A stretch of 34,877 nucleotides of DNA from UBA6168 sp964643005. Lineage in GTDB: Bacteria > Bacteroidota > Bacteroidia > Chitinophagales > Saprospiraceae. A program made the position numbers and the translations under genes. The stretch spans positions 1 to 34,877 of the forward strand of contig CAZXQI010000030.1 of the NCBI GenBank assembly GCA_964643005.1, written 5' to 3'. The notes beneath the pieces are model-generated. The model did no database searches and was not told where the DNA came from. It was given only the letters and a program-made list of their open reading frames with translations. Below are positions 1-8,654 of the stretch, in pieces; position 1 is the stretch's first letter, and the number at the start of each line of letters is the position of its first letter.

Positions 1-807
1 GGAAGTTCTCGAAACTTTGGACGCGCTCACATTGCTGCAATTTCCGCTTTGAGGATAAGTAGGTACGAACTCATTGTAATTGTTGTACGGTGAGCTACAG
101 GCGTCTAAGTTCCAATGAACCAACAGATCCGGATTGCCGTTGCAGGCATTCGGCTTTGGTTCCACCGGACAGGGCACCTCCACAATCTTCCATTGCTGGT
201 GGGTGTAATAACTCCAAAGGAGGTACTGGATAATCTTTGTACCGTTTGCGCCGGGAATATGCTGGAGGCATAGCCCCTTTCCGCTGTGCTTGGCTACGAT
301 ATTGCAATAGCCGCCGCCCATGTTTACGAGCTTGAACTTTTGACTGTCGTTGCCGGAAAAGGCCCATTGGCAGGCTGAGGCGCCGTCCAGTTTGGAACTT
401 CCCTTAATGTCTAAATACTTGCCGGAATGAGCGCAGGACATGTAGTAATAGCCGCTGCCTGCCGATTCAAATTTCCACTTGCCATGATCCTGGTTCTGGT
501 AATCCCACTGAATGCAGTCATCGCCATCTTCCATACCGGATTTGTCAACATGTCCGCATTTACCGCTGGCCCGGTTGACCAGCTTGTAGCATTTCTTTGG
601 ATCGGGCGTTAGCAAAGATCCGCCTGTGTTGACGGTAGCAGGCGTTTCGTTTGTCGTCAGACAAATCATCGTAGAATTGTCGTCGGAAGTGACGACAATT
701 TCACCCGGGGAAGAGGCGAAACTCATCTGGGTAAAGAGGAGAAGAACGACAGGAAGAAGAATCTGTCGGACTTTTCCAGTTTGAAAAAGTAAAGTGTGTT
801 TGTTCAT
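1..807 (-). CDS. Secreted ricin-type beta-trefoil lectin domain protein (3' end outside window)
   Basis: An open frame of 269 codons runs from an ATG at 807-805 off the left edge with no stop, so the C-terminus is missing. Residues 1-31 form a signal peptide (basic start, then LLPVVLLLF, ending near MSFAS). Residues about 73-210 resemble a ricin-B-like trefoil: three similar segments, each ending in a QxW-type position (HGKWKF, DSQKFKL, HQQWKI) and containing S/HSGK plus L/Y. After a proline-rich link comes a cysteine-containing module starting DLLVHWNLDACSS, which looks like the start of a further extracellular domain. The family binds carbohydrate; the substrate is unknown. It is transcribed divergently from smc. 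A 15-bp dyad (TTCATTT-C-AAATGAA, 803-817) covers the start codon. The lectin call is good; the role is not known. Confidence 0.72.
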   Translation of the reverse strand, partial: MNKHTLLFQTGKVRQILLPVVLLLFTQMSFASSPGEIVVTSDDNSTMICLTTNETPATVNTGGSLLTPDPKKCYKLVNRASGKCGHVDKSGMEDGDDCIQWDYQNQDHGKWKFESAGSGYYYMSCAHSGKYLDIKGSSKLDGASACQWAFSGNDSQKFKLVNMGGGYCNIVAKHSGKGLCLQHIPGANGTKIIQYLLWSYYTHQQWKIVEVPCPVEPKPNACNGNPDLLVHWNLDACSSPYNNYNEFVPTYPQSGNCSNVSASKVSRTS

Positions 808-857
808 TTCAAATGAAATTTAGTTAAAGAATTAAGGAACAATGATTGCCATTAAAC

Positions 858-1161
858 TGGTACAATACCTAAAGTGGGACAGGCGGAACAGGTGAAATGA
901 GAGTATTGCTAATGCGGGAATTAGACCCCGACAAGGCAAAGCGTTTAAAACCGGTTAAGAATAGGATTGTACCAAAAAAGTGAGGAAACTAAAAAACGTC
1001 CAGAATGAAAGATATAAGCGGCGAGATCATTTATAATTATTCAGGGGCAAATATAATCCTATTTTAAACTAAACAAGAATATTTCTGTAGATATTTTTTT
1101 CACAAATTTTATGAAAAATAAATAGGTGAGTGAGGTAATACCGGCCTGGCAAAATAGGATT
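858..1161. repeat. Repeated AATCCTATT-like elements in the lectin-smc intergenic region
   Basis: The 526-base gap between the lectin and smc holds no gene I can support. It does hold related short sites in alternating orientation. TGGTACAAT at 858-866 is repeated inverted at 966-974. AATCCTATTTT at 1055-1065 is repeated as a perfect 11-base inverted copy at 1151-1161. AATAGGATT also occurs at 960-968. The two inverted pairs each span about 110-117 bases. They may be operator sites or remnants of a small palindromic element. Confidence 0.4.
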
Positions 1162-1282
1162 TTATAGGCCGTTATTTTAGGATATTCGTTTCGTTCAAAT
1201 AAAAAACAGAGGAATTCCCCACTTTAAATCCTGCGATTTCGCTGCGCTCCATTCATCATCTAACTTTCGAAACTCTCCCGAT

Positions 1283-1315
1283 TTTGTTTCAAAATCTACT
1301 CAATGTGTATCTTCG
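1283..1315 (+). promoter_or_regulatory. Predicted smc promoter (TTTG ... TATCTTCG)
   Basis: TTTG at 1283-1286 is followed after 21 bases by TATCTTCG at 1308-1315. This fits the Bacteroidota primary sigma pattern (TTTG, about 19-21 bases, TAnnTTTG) with one mismatch in the -7 box. Transcription would begin near 1320, leaving an untranslated leader of roughly 14 bases before the ATG at 1334. Confidence 0.6.
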
Positions 1316-1333
1316 CAGCCCGAATTTAAAATC

Positions 1334-4300
1334 ATGCGTTTAAAGACCCTCGAACTCAAAGGCTTCAAATCTTTTGCCGACGATACGGCTATTCATTTCA
1401 ATGAAGACGTCATCGGTATAGTCGGGCCAAATGGCAGCGGCAAGAGCAATATTGTAGATGCCGTGCGCTGGGTTTTAGGCGAGCAAAAAACCACCGAGTT
1501 GCGTCTCGACTCCATGTCGAGCGTCATCTTTAACGGTACCAAAAGCCGCAAGGCGGGCGGCCTTGCTCAGGTATCTCTGACTTTTGAAAACACAAAAAAC
1601 CTCCTTCCCACCGAATACACCACCGTCGTCATTACCCGCAGACTTTACCGAAGCGGCGAAAGCGAGTATCTGCTGAATGGAGTTGTTTGCCGCCTGAAAG
1701 ACATCGCCAATCTGCTGATGGATACTGGTATCGGCTCGAACTCATACGCCATTATTGCGCTGGGGATGGTGGATGAAATCCTCGCAGATAAGGACAACGC
1801 CCGCCGGCGCATGTTCGAGCAGGCAGCCGGCATTTCCAAATACAAAAACCGAAAAAAGGAGACGCTCAGCAAATTGGACAGCGCCACCGCCGACTTAGAA
1901 CGGGTGGAAGATTTGCTGTTCGAAATCAACAATAATCTCAAAACCTTAGAGCAGCAGGCCAAACGCACCAAACGCTATTTTGAGCTAAAGACCGAATACA
2001 AAGAGCTGAGCATCAAACTCGCCGCCCTGAAATCCGAATCGCTCAGAGAGAAATTTAAAGAGTTGCAAAAGCGCATCGGGCAGGAGGAAGACGGCTTTCG
2101 CCAAATCGAGGTGGAACAACGGACGTTGGAGGCCAACTTAGAAGCGCAGCGCAAGGCCAGTCTCGACCAGGAAAAAGCCCTCAGCGAGCGCCAGAGGGAA
2201 GTCAATCTACTCGTCGGGAGCATCCGGGATAAGGAAAATGAAAAGAAGGTGTTTGAACAACGCACTTTTTTTGTGGAGCAAAACCAAAAGAAATCTAATG
2301 AACAAATCCTCATCGCCAAATCCCGCATCGCTACTTTGGAAGAGGAAACTGCCGCCTATCGCGAGACTCTGACGGAGGATCGCCGCTTAGAAGCCCAATT
2401 GGAAGCACAACTCGAAATTGCTGAAAAAAGGCTGACGGATATCCGGCAGAACCACGGCGCCCTCAAAGCCGACCTGGACCGCATCATGCAAAACCAGCAA
2501 CAGGTAGAGCGCGAGTTGTACGAATTAGAAAAGGAAAAGGCCGTCAACACCAACCAGGCCGAAACCTTCAAACTCGAAATTGAGAACGGCGAAAATGAGA
2601 TAAAGAACAGGCATGCAGAGGCCAGTTCCCTGAGGAGTAAAATTATTGACGCCGAAAGGGAAGAGCATGAGCAGCAAGCCCTTCTCGCAAGTCTGGAGGC
2701 TGGAGAAGTACAGCGCCTTGAACAACTCGCCCAGACGGAGGCCCGGCTTGAAGAGTTGAAAACCCGCATCCAGCAAATCCACCGCGAGTTGGACGCCAAA
2801 CGCAATGAGCACAAGCTCACCAAGAGCATGGTGGAAAACTTAGAAGGCTTCCCCGAGAGTATCCGCTTTTTGAGTAATGCCAAAAACTGGAGCAGGAATG
2901 CGCCCCTGTTGTCCGACCTCATCTATGTGGAGCTGGATTACCGCATCGCCGTAGAAAACTATTTGGAACCATACCTTAATTATTATGTGGTGGAGAATTT
3001 GGAAGAAGCCGCCAAAGCCGTCCATCTGCTTCAGGCTGCGCAAAAAGGCAAAGCCCATTTCTTCCTCTTAGACGCCTTTAAAGACTTCGTCCCGGCTATG
3101 GCTTTGCTGCCGGCAGGCTCGAAATCTGCCACTGACTTAGTTCAGTGCGACCCGGCCTATCGCAACTTAGTCAATTACCTTTTGGAAAATGTGGTCATTT
3201 TAGAAAAGGAAGAAGTCGCCGCTCAATTGCCTTCCGAGAATTTGATACTGCTGGCTCAGAGCGGGCGGTTCATCCAAAGACAACACAGCCTCAGCGGCGG
3301 CAGCGTAGGCCTTTTTGAAGGAAAAAAAATAGGCAGAAAGAAAAACTTAGAAATACTCGAAAACGCCATTAAACGGGCAGAACAAGAGGAAGACAAACTG
3401 TCCACCCAACTCTATACCCTAAAGTCGGCCATTGAGACGCTAAAGAGCAGACAAAATCGCCAGCAACTACAGCAGGCGCAATCTGCGCTGAACAAAATCT
3501 CCCAGGAAAAGGTATCGCTCCAAGCCCGCCTGGAAAGTTTTGAAACATATATCAGGGAGGCGGACAACAAGAAAGCGCAAACCCTTGCGCGCATCAGAAG
3601 CCTGGAAGGAGCCAACCAATCCATTGAGATACGCTTAGAGGAAAAAGTCAGAAAAGCGGAGGAAGCCCGCAGGCACATTTCCAATACCGACGGCTCCTTC
3701 CGCAAAGTGGCCGAAGAACTCAGCCTGGCCAGTACGGATTTCAACAACAAGAACATCGAGTTCATCCGCCAGCAGAACAAAGTGACCGCTATACAGCGGG
3801 AGCTGTCTTTTCGGGAAAAACAACTCGACGAGACAAAAGCTACCCTGGCTTCCAGCCTTCGTTCGCTCGACCAGTCTGGAAGTGAAATCGTCGAAATCAA
3901 CGACGGCATTGAGCGCTTAGAAAAGGAACTGATCGGCGCTTATGAACTGCGCAAAGAAAAAGAGAGCCATCTCACTGCGGTAGAGCAATCGTTTTTTCAG
4001 GCCAGAGGCGGCATCAACGAGATTGAAGATAAACTGAGACAGTTGAGCCGCAAATCACAGGACAATCAAATCCTCATCAACAGCCTAAAAGACAAATTCA
4101 ACGATACTAAATACCAGCTCGCCAATATTGCCGAGCGCCTGCGCATAGAGTTTAACCTGTCCATCAACGACCACGATGCGCTGGCCATGGATCCCGAAGA
4201 GCGCGCGAAATTAGATGAGACAGAACTACAAATGAAGGTGGAGCGAATGAAGAGCCGCCTCGACAATTACGGCGAAATCAACCCCTTAGCCGTGGAGGCT

Positions 4301-4903
4301 TTTGATGAAATGAAGGAACGGCACGACAGCATTTCGACCCAACGGGAAGACATCCTGAAAGCCAAAGACGACCTGCTGGCAACCATTCGCGAGATTGAGG
4401 AAACGGCGACGGCGCAGTTCCTCGACGCCTTTGGCAAAGTCAGGCTCTATTTCATTGACGTCTTCCGCAGCCTGTTTACAAAAGACGACGCTGCCGACCT
4501 CGTATTGATGGATGCAGAAAATCCCCTTGAAAGCAAAATAGAAATCGTCGCCAAACCCAAAGGCAAGCGGCCTCAGACCATCAGCCAGTTGTCGGGCGGT
4601 GAAAAGACCCTGACTGCCACGGCGCTCTTGTTTTCGCTGTATCTCTTAAAGCCCGCCCCCTTCTGTATCTTCGACGAGGTAGATGCCCCGCTCGACGACG
4701 CCAATATTGACAAGTTCAACCGAATCGTCAAAGATTTTTCTGCCGGCAGCCAGTTCATCATCATCACGCACAATAAGCAAACCATGGCGGCAGTAAATAC
4801 CATCTACGGCGTCTATATGGCGGAACAAGGCGTTTCCGCCGTCACGCAGGTTGATTTCAGAAGTCTCAAAAATGAAATGACCCTGGAGCGCATGACGGGG
4901 TAA
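1334..4903 (+). CDS. smc: Chromosome segregation ATPase SMC
   Basis: This 1189-residue protein has the full SMC architecture and the usual family length. The N-terminal ATPase half carries Walker A GPNGSGKS at 31-38. A long Glu/Lys/Gln-rich coiled coil fills about 170-495. The hinge lies at about 500-660, followed by the return coiled coil. The C-terminal ATPase half has the signature LSGGEKTLTATALLF (from 1086), Walker B FCIFDE (D1114, E1115) followed by VDAPLDD, and a late ITHNK switch. SMC dimers, normally with ScpA and ScpB, load near the origin and compact and separate sister chromosomes. No scp genes are nearby. The start is supported by the conserved MRLKTLELKGFKSF opening and the short promoter-to-ATG distance. 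Confidence 0.97.
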   Translation: MRLKTLELKGFKSFADDTAIHFNEDVIGIVGPNGSGKSNIVDAVRWVLGEQKTTELRLDSMSSVIFNGTKSRKAGGLAQVSLTFENTKNLLPTEYTTVVITRRLYRSGESEYLLNGVVCRLKDIANLLMDTGIGSNSYAIIALGMVDEILADKDNARRRMFEQAAGISKYKNRKKETLSKLDSATADLERVEDLLFEINNNLKTLEQQAKRTKRYFELKTEYKELSIKLAALKSESLREKFKELQKRIGQEEDGFRQIEVEQRTLEANLEAQRKASLDQEKALSERQREVNLLVGSIRDKENEKKVFEQRTFFVEQNQKKSNEQILIAKSRIATLEEETAAYRETLTEDRRLEAQLEAQLEIAEKRLTDIRQNHGALKADLDRIMQNQQQVERELYELEKEKAVNTNQAETFKLEIENGENEIKNRHAEASSLRSKIIDAEREEHEQQALLASLEAGEVQRLEQLAQTEARLEELKTRIQQIHRELDAKRNEHKLTKSMVENLEGFPESIRFLSNAKNWSRNAPLLSDLIYVELDYRIAVENYLEPYLNYYVVENLEEAAKAVHLLQAAQKGKAHFFLLDAFKDFVPAMALLPAGSKSATDLVQCDPAYRNLVNYLLENVVILEKEEVAAQLPSENLILLAQSGRFIQRQHSLSGGSVGLFEGKKIGRKKNLEILENAIKRAEQEEDKLSTQLYTLKSAIETLKSRQNRQQLQQAQSALNKISQEKVSLQARLESFETYIREADNKKAQTLARIRSLEGANQSIEIRLEEKVRKAEEARRHISNTDGSFRKVAEELSLASTDFNNKNIEFIRQQNKVTAIQRELSFREKQLDETKATLASSLRSLDQSGSEIVEINDGIERLEKELIGAYELRKEKESHLTAVEQSFFQARGGINEIEDKLRQLSRKSQDNQILINSLKDKFNDTKYQLANIAERLRIEFNLSINDHDALAMDPEERAKLDETELQMKVERMKSRLDNYGEINPLAVEAFDEMKERHDSISTQREDILKAKDDLLATIREIEETATAQFLDAFGKVRLYFIDVFRSLFTKDDAADLVLMDAENPLESKIEIVAKPKGKRPQTISQLSGGEKTLTATALLFSLYLLKPAPFCIFDEVDAPLDDANIDKFNRIVKDFSAGSQFIIITHNKQTMAAVNTIYGVYMAEQGVSAVTQVDFRSLKNEMTLERMTG

Positions 4904-5027
4904 GACCTGCATCTTACATTGTAGGATCTCCTGCTGATTTTCCCCGGATTTTTTGTGGCCGGCTAGCTTACCAGATGGATTCCAATCTCCTATAAAAAGT
5001 CTTTTTTACACAATTCTGATTCACGAG

Positions 5028-7439
5028 ATGCCCGAAAGGATTTTTCAGTTTTTATACATGCTCCTCTTAGTTTTTCCTGCAAGCTCTATCGCCCAACAGA
5101 GGGCCTGCGTTTTTGTCGAATGGTCTAAGCACTACGGCGGAAGCATGCAGGAGGTCGCCAACGCCATGCAGCCGACGACGGATGGAGGCTTTATCGTAGC
5201 GGGGTATTCCCGTTCTCAGAGCGGCGAGGTCGGCGACAATTTTGGGAAAGCCGATTACTGGGTAGTCAAATTGGATTCACTAGGAACCATGCAATGGCAA
5301 AAGAACTTCGGCGGCAGCGACAACGACATTGCCTCCTCTGTTTTGCAGACGAGCGATGGAGGCTACATCGTGGCGGGAGGGGCGGTATCCTTCGACGGAC
5401 AGGTCGGCGGTAATCACGGCAATGAGGATGCCTGGATTCTTCGCTTAGATGCGGCGGGCAACCTGCTCTGGGCAAAGACCTACGGCGGCAGCCTCAACGA
5501 CCGGGCGGAAAGCATCAGCCCCGCTTCCGACGGAGGCTTTATCGTGGCGGGTTATACCGAGTCAAAAGATGGAGATTTGGAGGAGAATCAGGGAGATTTT
5601 GATTACTGGGCTTTTAAAATAGACGGCGGGGGCAACCTCCAGTGGAGTCGAAATTACGGAGGCGCCCAGGCCGATTTTTGCTTTGACGCCAAACAAACTG
5701 CCGACGGAGGATACATCTTAGTTGGTTCTACTTTTTCCGGCAATGGGGACGTCAGCCTCAACAAAGGCTTTTACGATTACTGGATAGTCCGGCTTGACGC
5801 ACAGGGGAACCTGTTCTGGGAGAAGAGCTACGGAGGTACCGGCGAGGAGCGTGCTTACTCAGTCATCCTGACTGCTGCCGGTGAAATCGTCGTTGCAGGG
5901 ACGACCAATTCCTCTGGTTACGATATCCCCGGAAACAATGGGAGCTACGATTACTGGATCATAAAATTGGCCGAAGACGGCAACCTTATCTGGAGCCGGA
6001 CCTTTGGAGGAAGCAACGAAGAGCGCAGCCTCGCAATGACGCCCTCTTTGGATGGAGGCTTACTAATTGCCGGTTTTGCCGCCTCCGCCAATGGGAATCT
6101 TTTAAACAACTACGGCAGTCGGGACGGCTGGCTGCTGAAATTAGATGCCGAAGGCCAGATTATCTGGGAGAAAAATTTCGGCGGCAGCAAGGACGACCGC
6201 ATCCATGCCGTTTCCCAGTTGGCCGACGGAGGATTTGTCTGCGCCGGGTTCTCGACTTCCAATGATTTTGACCTTCCCGGAAATTACGGAGAGCAGGATA
6301 TGTGGGTGATCCGCCTTTCCCCCGACACCCTGTCCATTTTTCTTGGAAACGACACCACCCTCTGCGCCGGAGAGGGGCTTCTGCTGGCGCCAGGCGGCGA
6401 TGGGCTGAGCTTTCTTTGGCTCGACAGTTCTACCCTTTCGGTCTTTTTGATCGACAGTCCCGGCGTTTTCTGGGTAGAAGCTGATAAAGACGGTTGCAAA
6501 CTCAGGGATACCATCGAAGTGAGTTACGTGTCAGAAACTCCCGTCAGCCTCGGACAGGACACCATACTCTGCGAGGGGGAAACTCTCCTGCTCGACCCGG
6601 GAATTCCGGACGCCGCCATACTTTGGAAGGGAGGTTCCTCAGAGCCGGTATTGCCCGTGACTCTTCCGGGGAGCTACTGGGTGAGCGTCGCCAAAGACGG
6701 CTGCGAGTACAGAGATACCATTTCGGTTTCATTTACCGCCGTTGATTTCGATTTGGGCGGGGACGCCTTTCTCTGCGAAGGTCAGTCGCTTGTCTTCGAA
6801 CTCAACCTGCCCAATGCGAGCTACCTCTGGCAGGACAACAGCGCCGAATCAAAATACGTCGTGGCGGAGCCTGGAGAATACATCCTGAGGGTAACGCAGG
6901 GAGGCTGCCAGCGCAGCGACACCGTCCTCGTCAGCTTCCAGGCCGCCCCCATCGCCCTCCTGCCGGTTGTCTCTTTGATTTGTGAAGGTGAAGGGGTATG
7001 GTTGGACGCCAGCCAGCCGGAAGCCGGCAGCTATGTCTGGCAGGATGGCTCCACCGCGCCGAAGTTCAAAGCCGTGACTCCCGGCAGCTACCAGGTAGAG
7101 GTCAATATCAACGGCTGCCTTTTTCGAGATGAGCTGGAATTAAAATCCTGCGAAACCTGCCTTTACATTCCCAGCGCCTTTTCTCCCAATGGAGACGGCA
7201 TCAACGACCTGTTCCAAACTTTTCCGGATTGCCCCATCCTCTCCTACAAGCTGCTGGTCTTCGATCGCTGGGGGACGCTGGCCTATGAAGCGTACTCGCC
7301 GGATGAGGCCTGGGATGGCCGAATCAAAGGCAGGAAGGCAAATGTGGGGACTTATATTTACCGCATTGAATTGGAGGTGTTGAATGGGGATCGAAATTTA
7401 ACCTTAGTCAGACAGGGAACGGTGGCGCTTTTGAGGTGA
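5028..7439 (+). CDS. Secreted seven-repeat (propeller-like) protein with T9SS type B sorting domain
   Basis: I place the start at the ATG at 5028, not at the in-frame 4953, because only this gives a clean signal peptide (MPERIFQFLYMLLLVFPASSIAQ). The mature protein has four parts. First come seven tandem repeats of about 57 residues (roughly 35-430), each with YGG/FGG, a DGG(Y/F)IVAG strand, a DYW(I/V)-K/R-LD strand and GN-L-W. Seven copies suggest a seven-bladed beta-propeller. Next are four Ig/PKD-like modules of about 75 residues beginning LG-DT-LCEGE. Last is a C-terminal type B sorting domain (about 710-803; AFSPNGDGINDLF, DRWG, TYIYRIEL). This domain directs export through the type IX system and surface anchoring or release. 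Binding target unknown. It follows smc on the same strand but is functionally unrelated. Confidence 0.85.
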   Translation: MPERIFQFLYMLLLVFPASSIAQQRACVFVEWSKHYGGSMQEVANAMQPTTDGGFIVAGYSRSQSGEVGDNFGKADYWVVKLDSLGTMQWQKNFGGSDNDIASSVLQTSDGGYIVAGGAVSFDGQVGGNHGNEDAWILRLDAAGNLLWAKTYGGSLNDRAESISPASDGGFIVAGYTESKDGDLEENQGDFDYWAFKIDGGGNLQWSRNYGGAQADFCFDAKQTADGGYILVGSTFSGNGDVSLNKGFYDYWIVRLDAQGNLFWEKSYGGTGEERAYSVILTAAGEIVVAGTTNSSGYDIPGNNGSYDYWIIKLAEDGNLIWSRTFGGSNEERSLAMTPSLDGGLLIAGFAASANGNLLNNYGSRDGWLLKLDAEGQIIWEKNFGGSKDDRIHAVSQLADGGFVCAGFSTSNDFDLPGNYGEQDMWVIRLSPDTLSIFLGNDTTLCAGEGLLLAPGGDGLSFLWLDSSTLSVFLIDSPGVFWVEADKDGCKLRDTIEVSYVSETPVSLGQDTILCEGETLLLDPGIPDAAILWKGGSSEPVLPVTLPGSYWVSVAKDGCEYRDTISVSFTAVDFDLGGDAFLCEGQSLVFELNLPNASYLWQDNSAESKYVVAEPGEYILRVTQGGCQRSDTVLVSFQAAPIALLPVVSLICEGEGVWLDASQPEAGSYVWQDGSTAPKFKAVTPGSYQVEVNINGCLFRDELELKSCETCLYIPSAFSPNGDGINDLFQTFPDCPILSYKLLVFDRWGTLAYEAYSPDEAWDGRIKGRKANVGTYIYRIELEVLNGDRNLTLVRQGTVALLR

Positions 7440-7534
7440 TGACAGGAATTAAGCAGATTCGATTTGCTTGAACGCCTATGCCAGCTAAAACGCATCCCTT
7501 CCCGTAGCTCTTCCACTGCATATCTGATTCAATA

Positions 7535-8584
7535 TCAGGTCGGCAGGTTCTCCAGCTTCTTTCGATTGACGATGCGGATAATTCCATCGGTGATTTCGAT
7601 GTAGCCGTCGTCCTTGAATTCGGTGAGCATGCGGATGACGCTTTCTTTGGCGGTGCCGACTATATGAGCGAGGTCTTCGCGCAGGATTTGTATATCTTCT
7701 TTACCTTCTTTCAGGTAGCGGTCGTTGAGCAGGAGGATGGCTTCCGCCACCCGCTTGCGGACAGAGTTGTAGGCCAGGCTCAGCAACTGGGCTTCTTTTT
7801 CTGCGACATTGTCCGCGAGCATTTTGATGAGGCGGGAGGAGACGTCTCTGTTCCCATAGATCAGTTTCAGAAAATCTTCTTTGGGGATGAGACTGATTTC
7901 CACATGGTCGAGCGCAGAGGCGGAGAAATTGTAGGCTTCGTCTTTAATGAGGGAAGTATAGCCGATAAATTCTCCCTCGCTGCGAATATTGATGATGTAC
8001 TCCTTTCCTATGTCGTTGACCTTGAAAATTTTGACCTGCCCTTTGTTGATAAAAAACAGGTAACGCGGGGTGTCGCCTTCTTCAAACAGCAAATCGCGCT
8101 TTTTAAAAGACTTTTTTCGGCGGTCGGTGGATAGCTTTTTCAGCTCGTCATATCCTTTGGCTTCGTTGATAAAAGCGCTGAGACTCTGTTCCGTTTTATT
8201 AAAATCTTTCAGGCGCTGAGATTTTTTCAGGCGGGTTTCAATGACTTTCAGCAGTTCTTCTACGGTGAAAGGCTTGGTCAGATAATCGTCTGCTCCGAGA
8301 TCCATGCCCTTTCGCAAGTCCTCTTTCTCGGTTTTGGCAGTGAGAAAGACAAAAGGGATGTCGGAGGTCTCAGGTCTTTTGCTGAGGATATTCAGGACGG
8401 TAAATCCGTCGAGGCGGGGCATCATTACATCGCAGAGGATGAGATCCGGGCGCTCGTCCAGCGCTTTATCCACACCCTCGGCGCCGTCAGCTGCGACGAC
8501 CACCTGAAAGCCTGAAATTTCTAATATCTCCTGAATGTTTTCTCTTACGTCGGGCATGTCTTCAATGACGAGAATCTTTTTCAT
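7535..8584 (-). CDS. Response regulator fused to a CRP/FNR-type transcription factor
   Basis: This 349-residue protein joins three modules. Residues 1-120 are a complete receiver domain: acidic pair E8/D9, phospho-acceptor D52, T82 and K104. After a linker, residues about 155-270 form a cyclic-nucleotide-binding-like beta barrel. Residues about 275-345 form a CRP-type winged helix-turn-helix with recognition helix TAKESVIRMLTEF. Aligned by eye to CRP/FNR, the Glu and Arg that read TGA/TCA half-sites are kept. C51, next to D52, is the only cysteine, so an FNR-type iron-sulfur cluster is not possible. It lies 70 bases downstream of the kinase gene and is probably its partner. Functionally it would combine FixJ and FixK in one polypeptide. 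Target genes are inferred, not shown. Confidence 0.88.
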   Translation of the reverse strand: MKKILVIEDMPDVRENIQEILEISGFQVVVAADGAEGVDKALDERPDLILCDVMMPRLDGFTVLNILSKRPETSDIPFVFLTAKTEKEDLRKGMDLGADDYLTKPFTVEELLKVIETRLKKSQRLKDFNKTEQSLSAFINEAKGYDELKKLSTDRRKKSFKKRDLLFEEGDTPRYLFFINKGQVKIFKVNDIGKEYIINIRSEGEFIGYTSLIKDEAYNFSASALDHVEISLIPKEDFLKLIYGNRDVSSRLIKMLADNVAEKEAQLLSLAYNSVRKRVAEAILLLNDRYLKEGKEDIQILREDLAHIVGTAKESVIRMLTEFKDDGYIEITDGIIRIVNRKKLENLPT

Positions 8585-8654
8585 ATCCCTTTTGATTTAT
8601 TTTTCAAAAAACAATTGCGGCGCAATTTAAAAAAAACTCTTTTGGAACCCAGGC

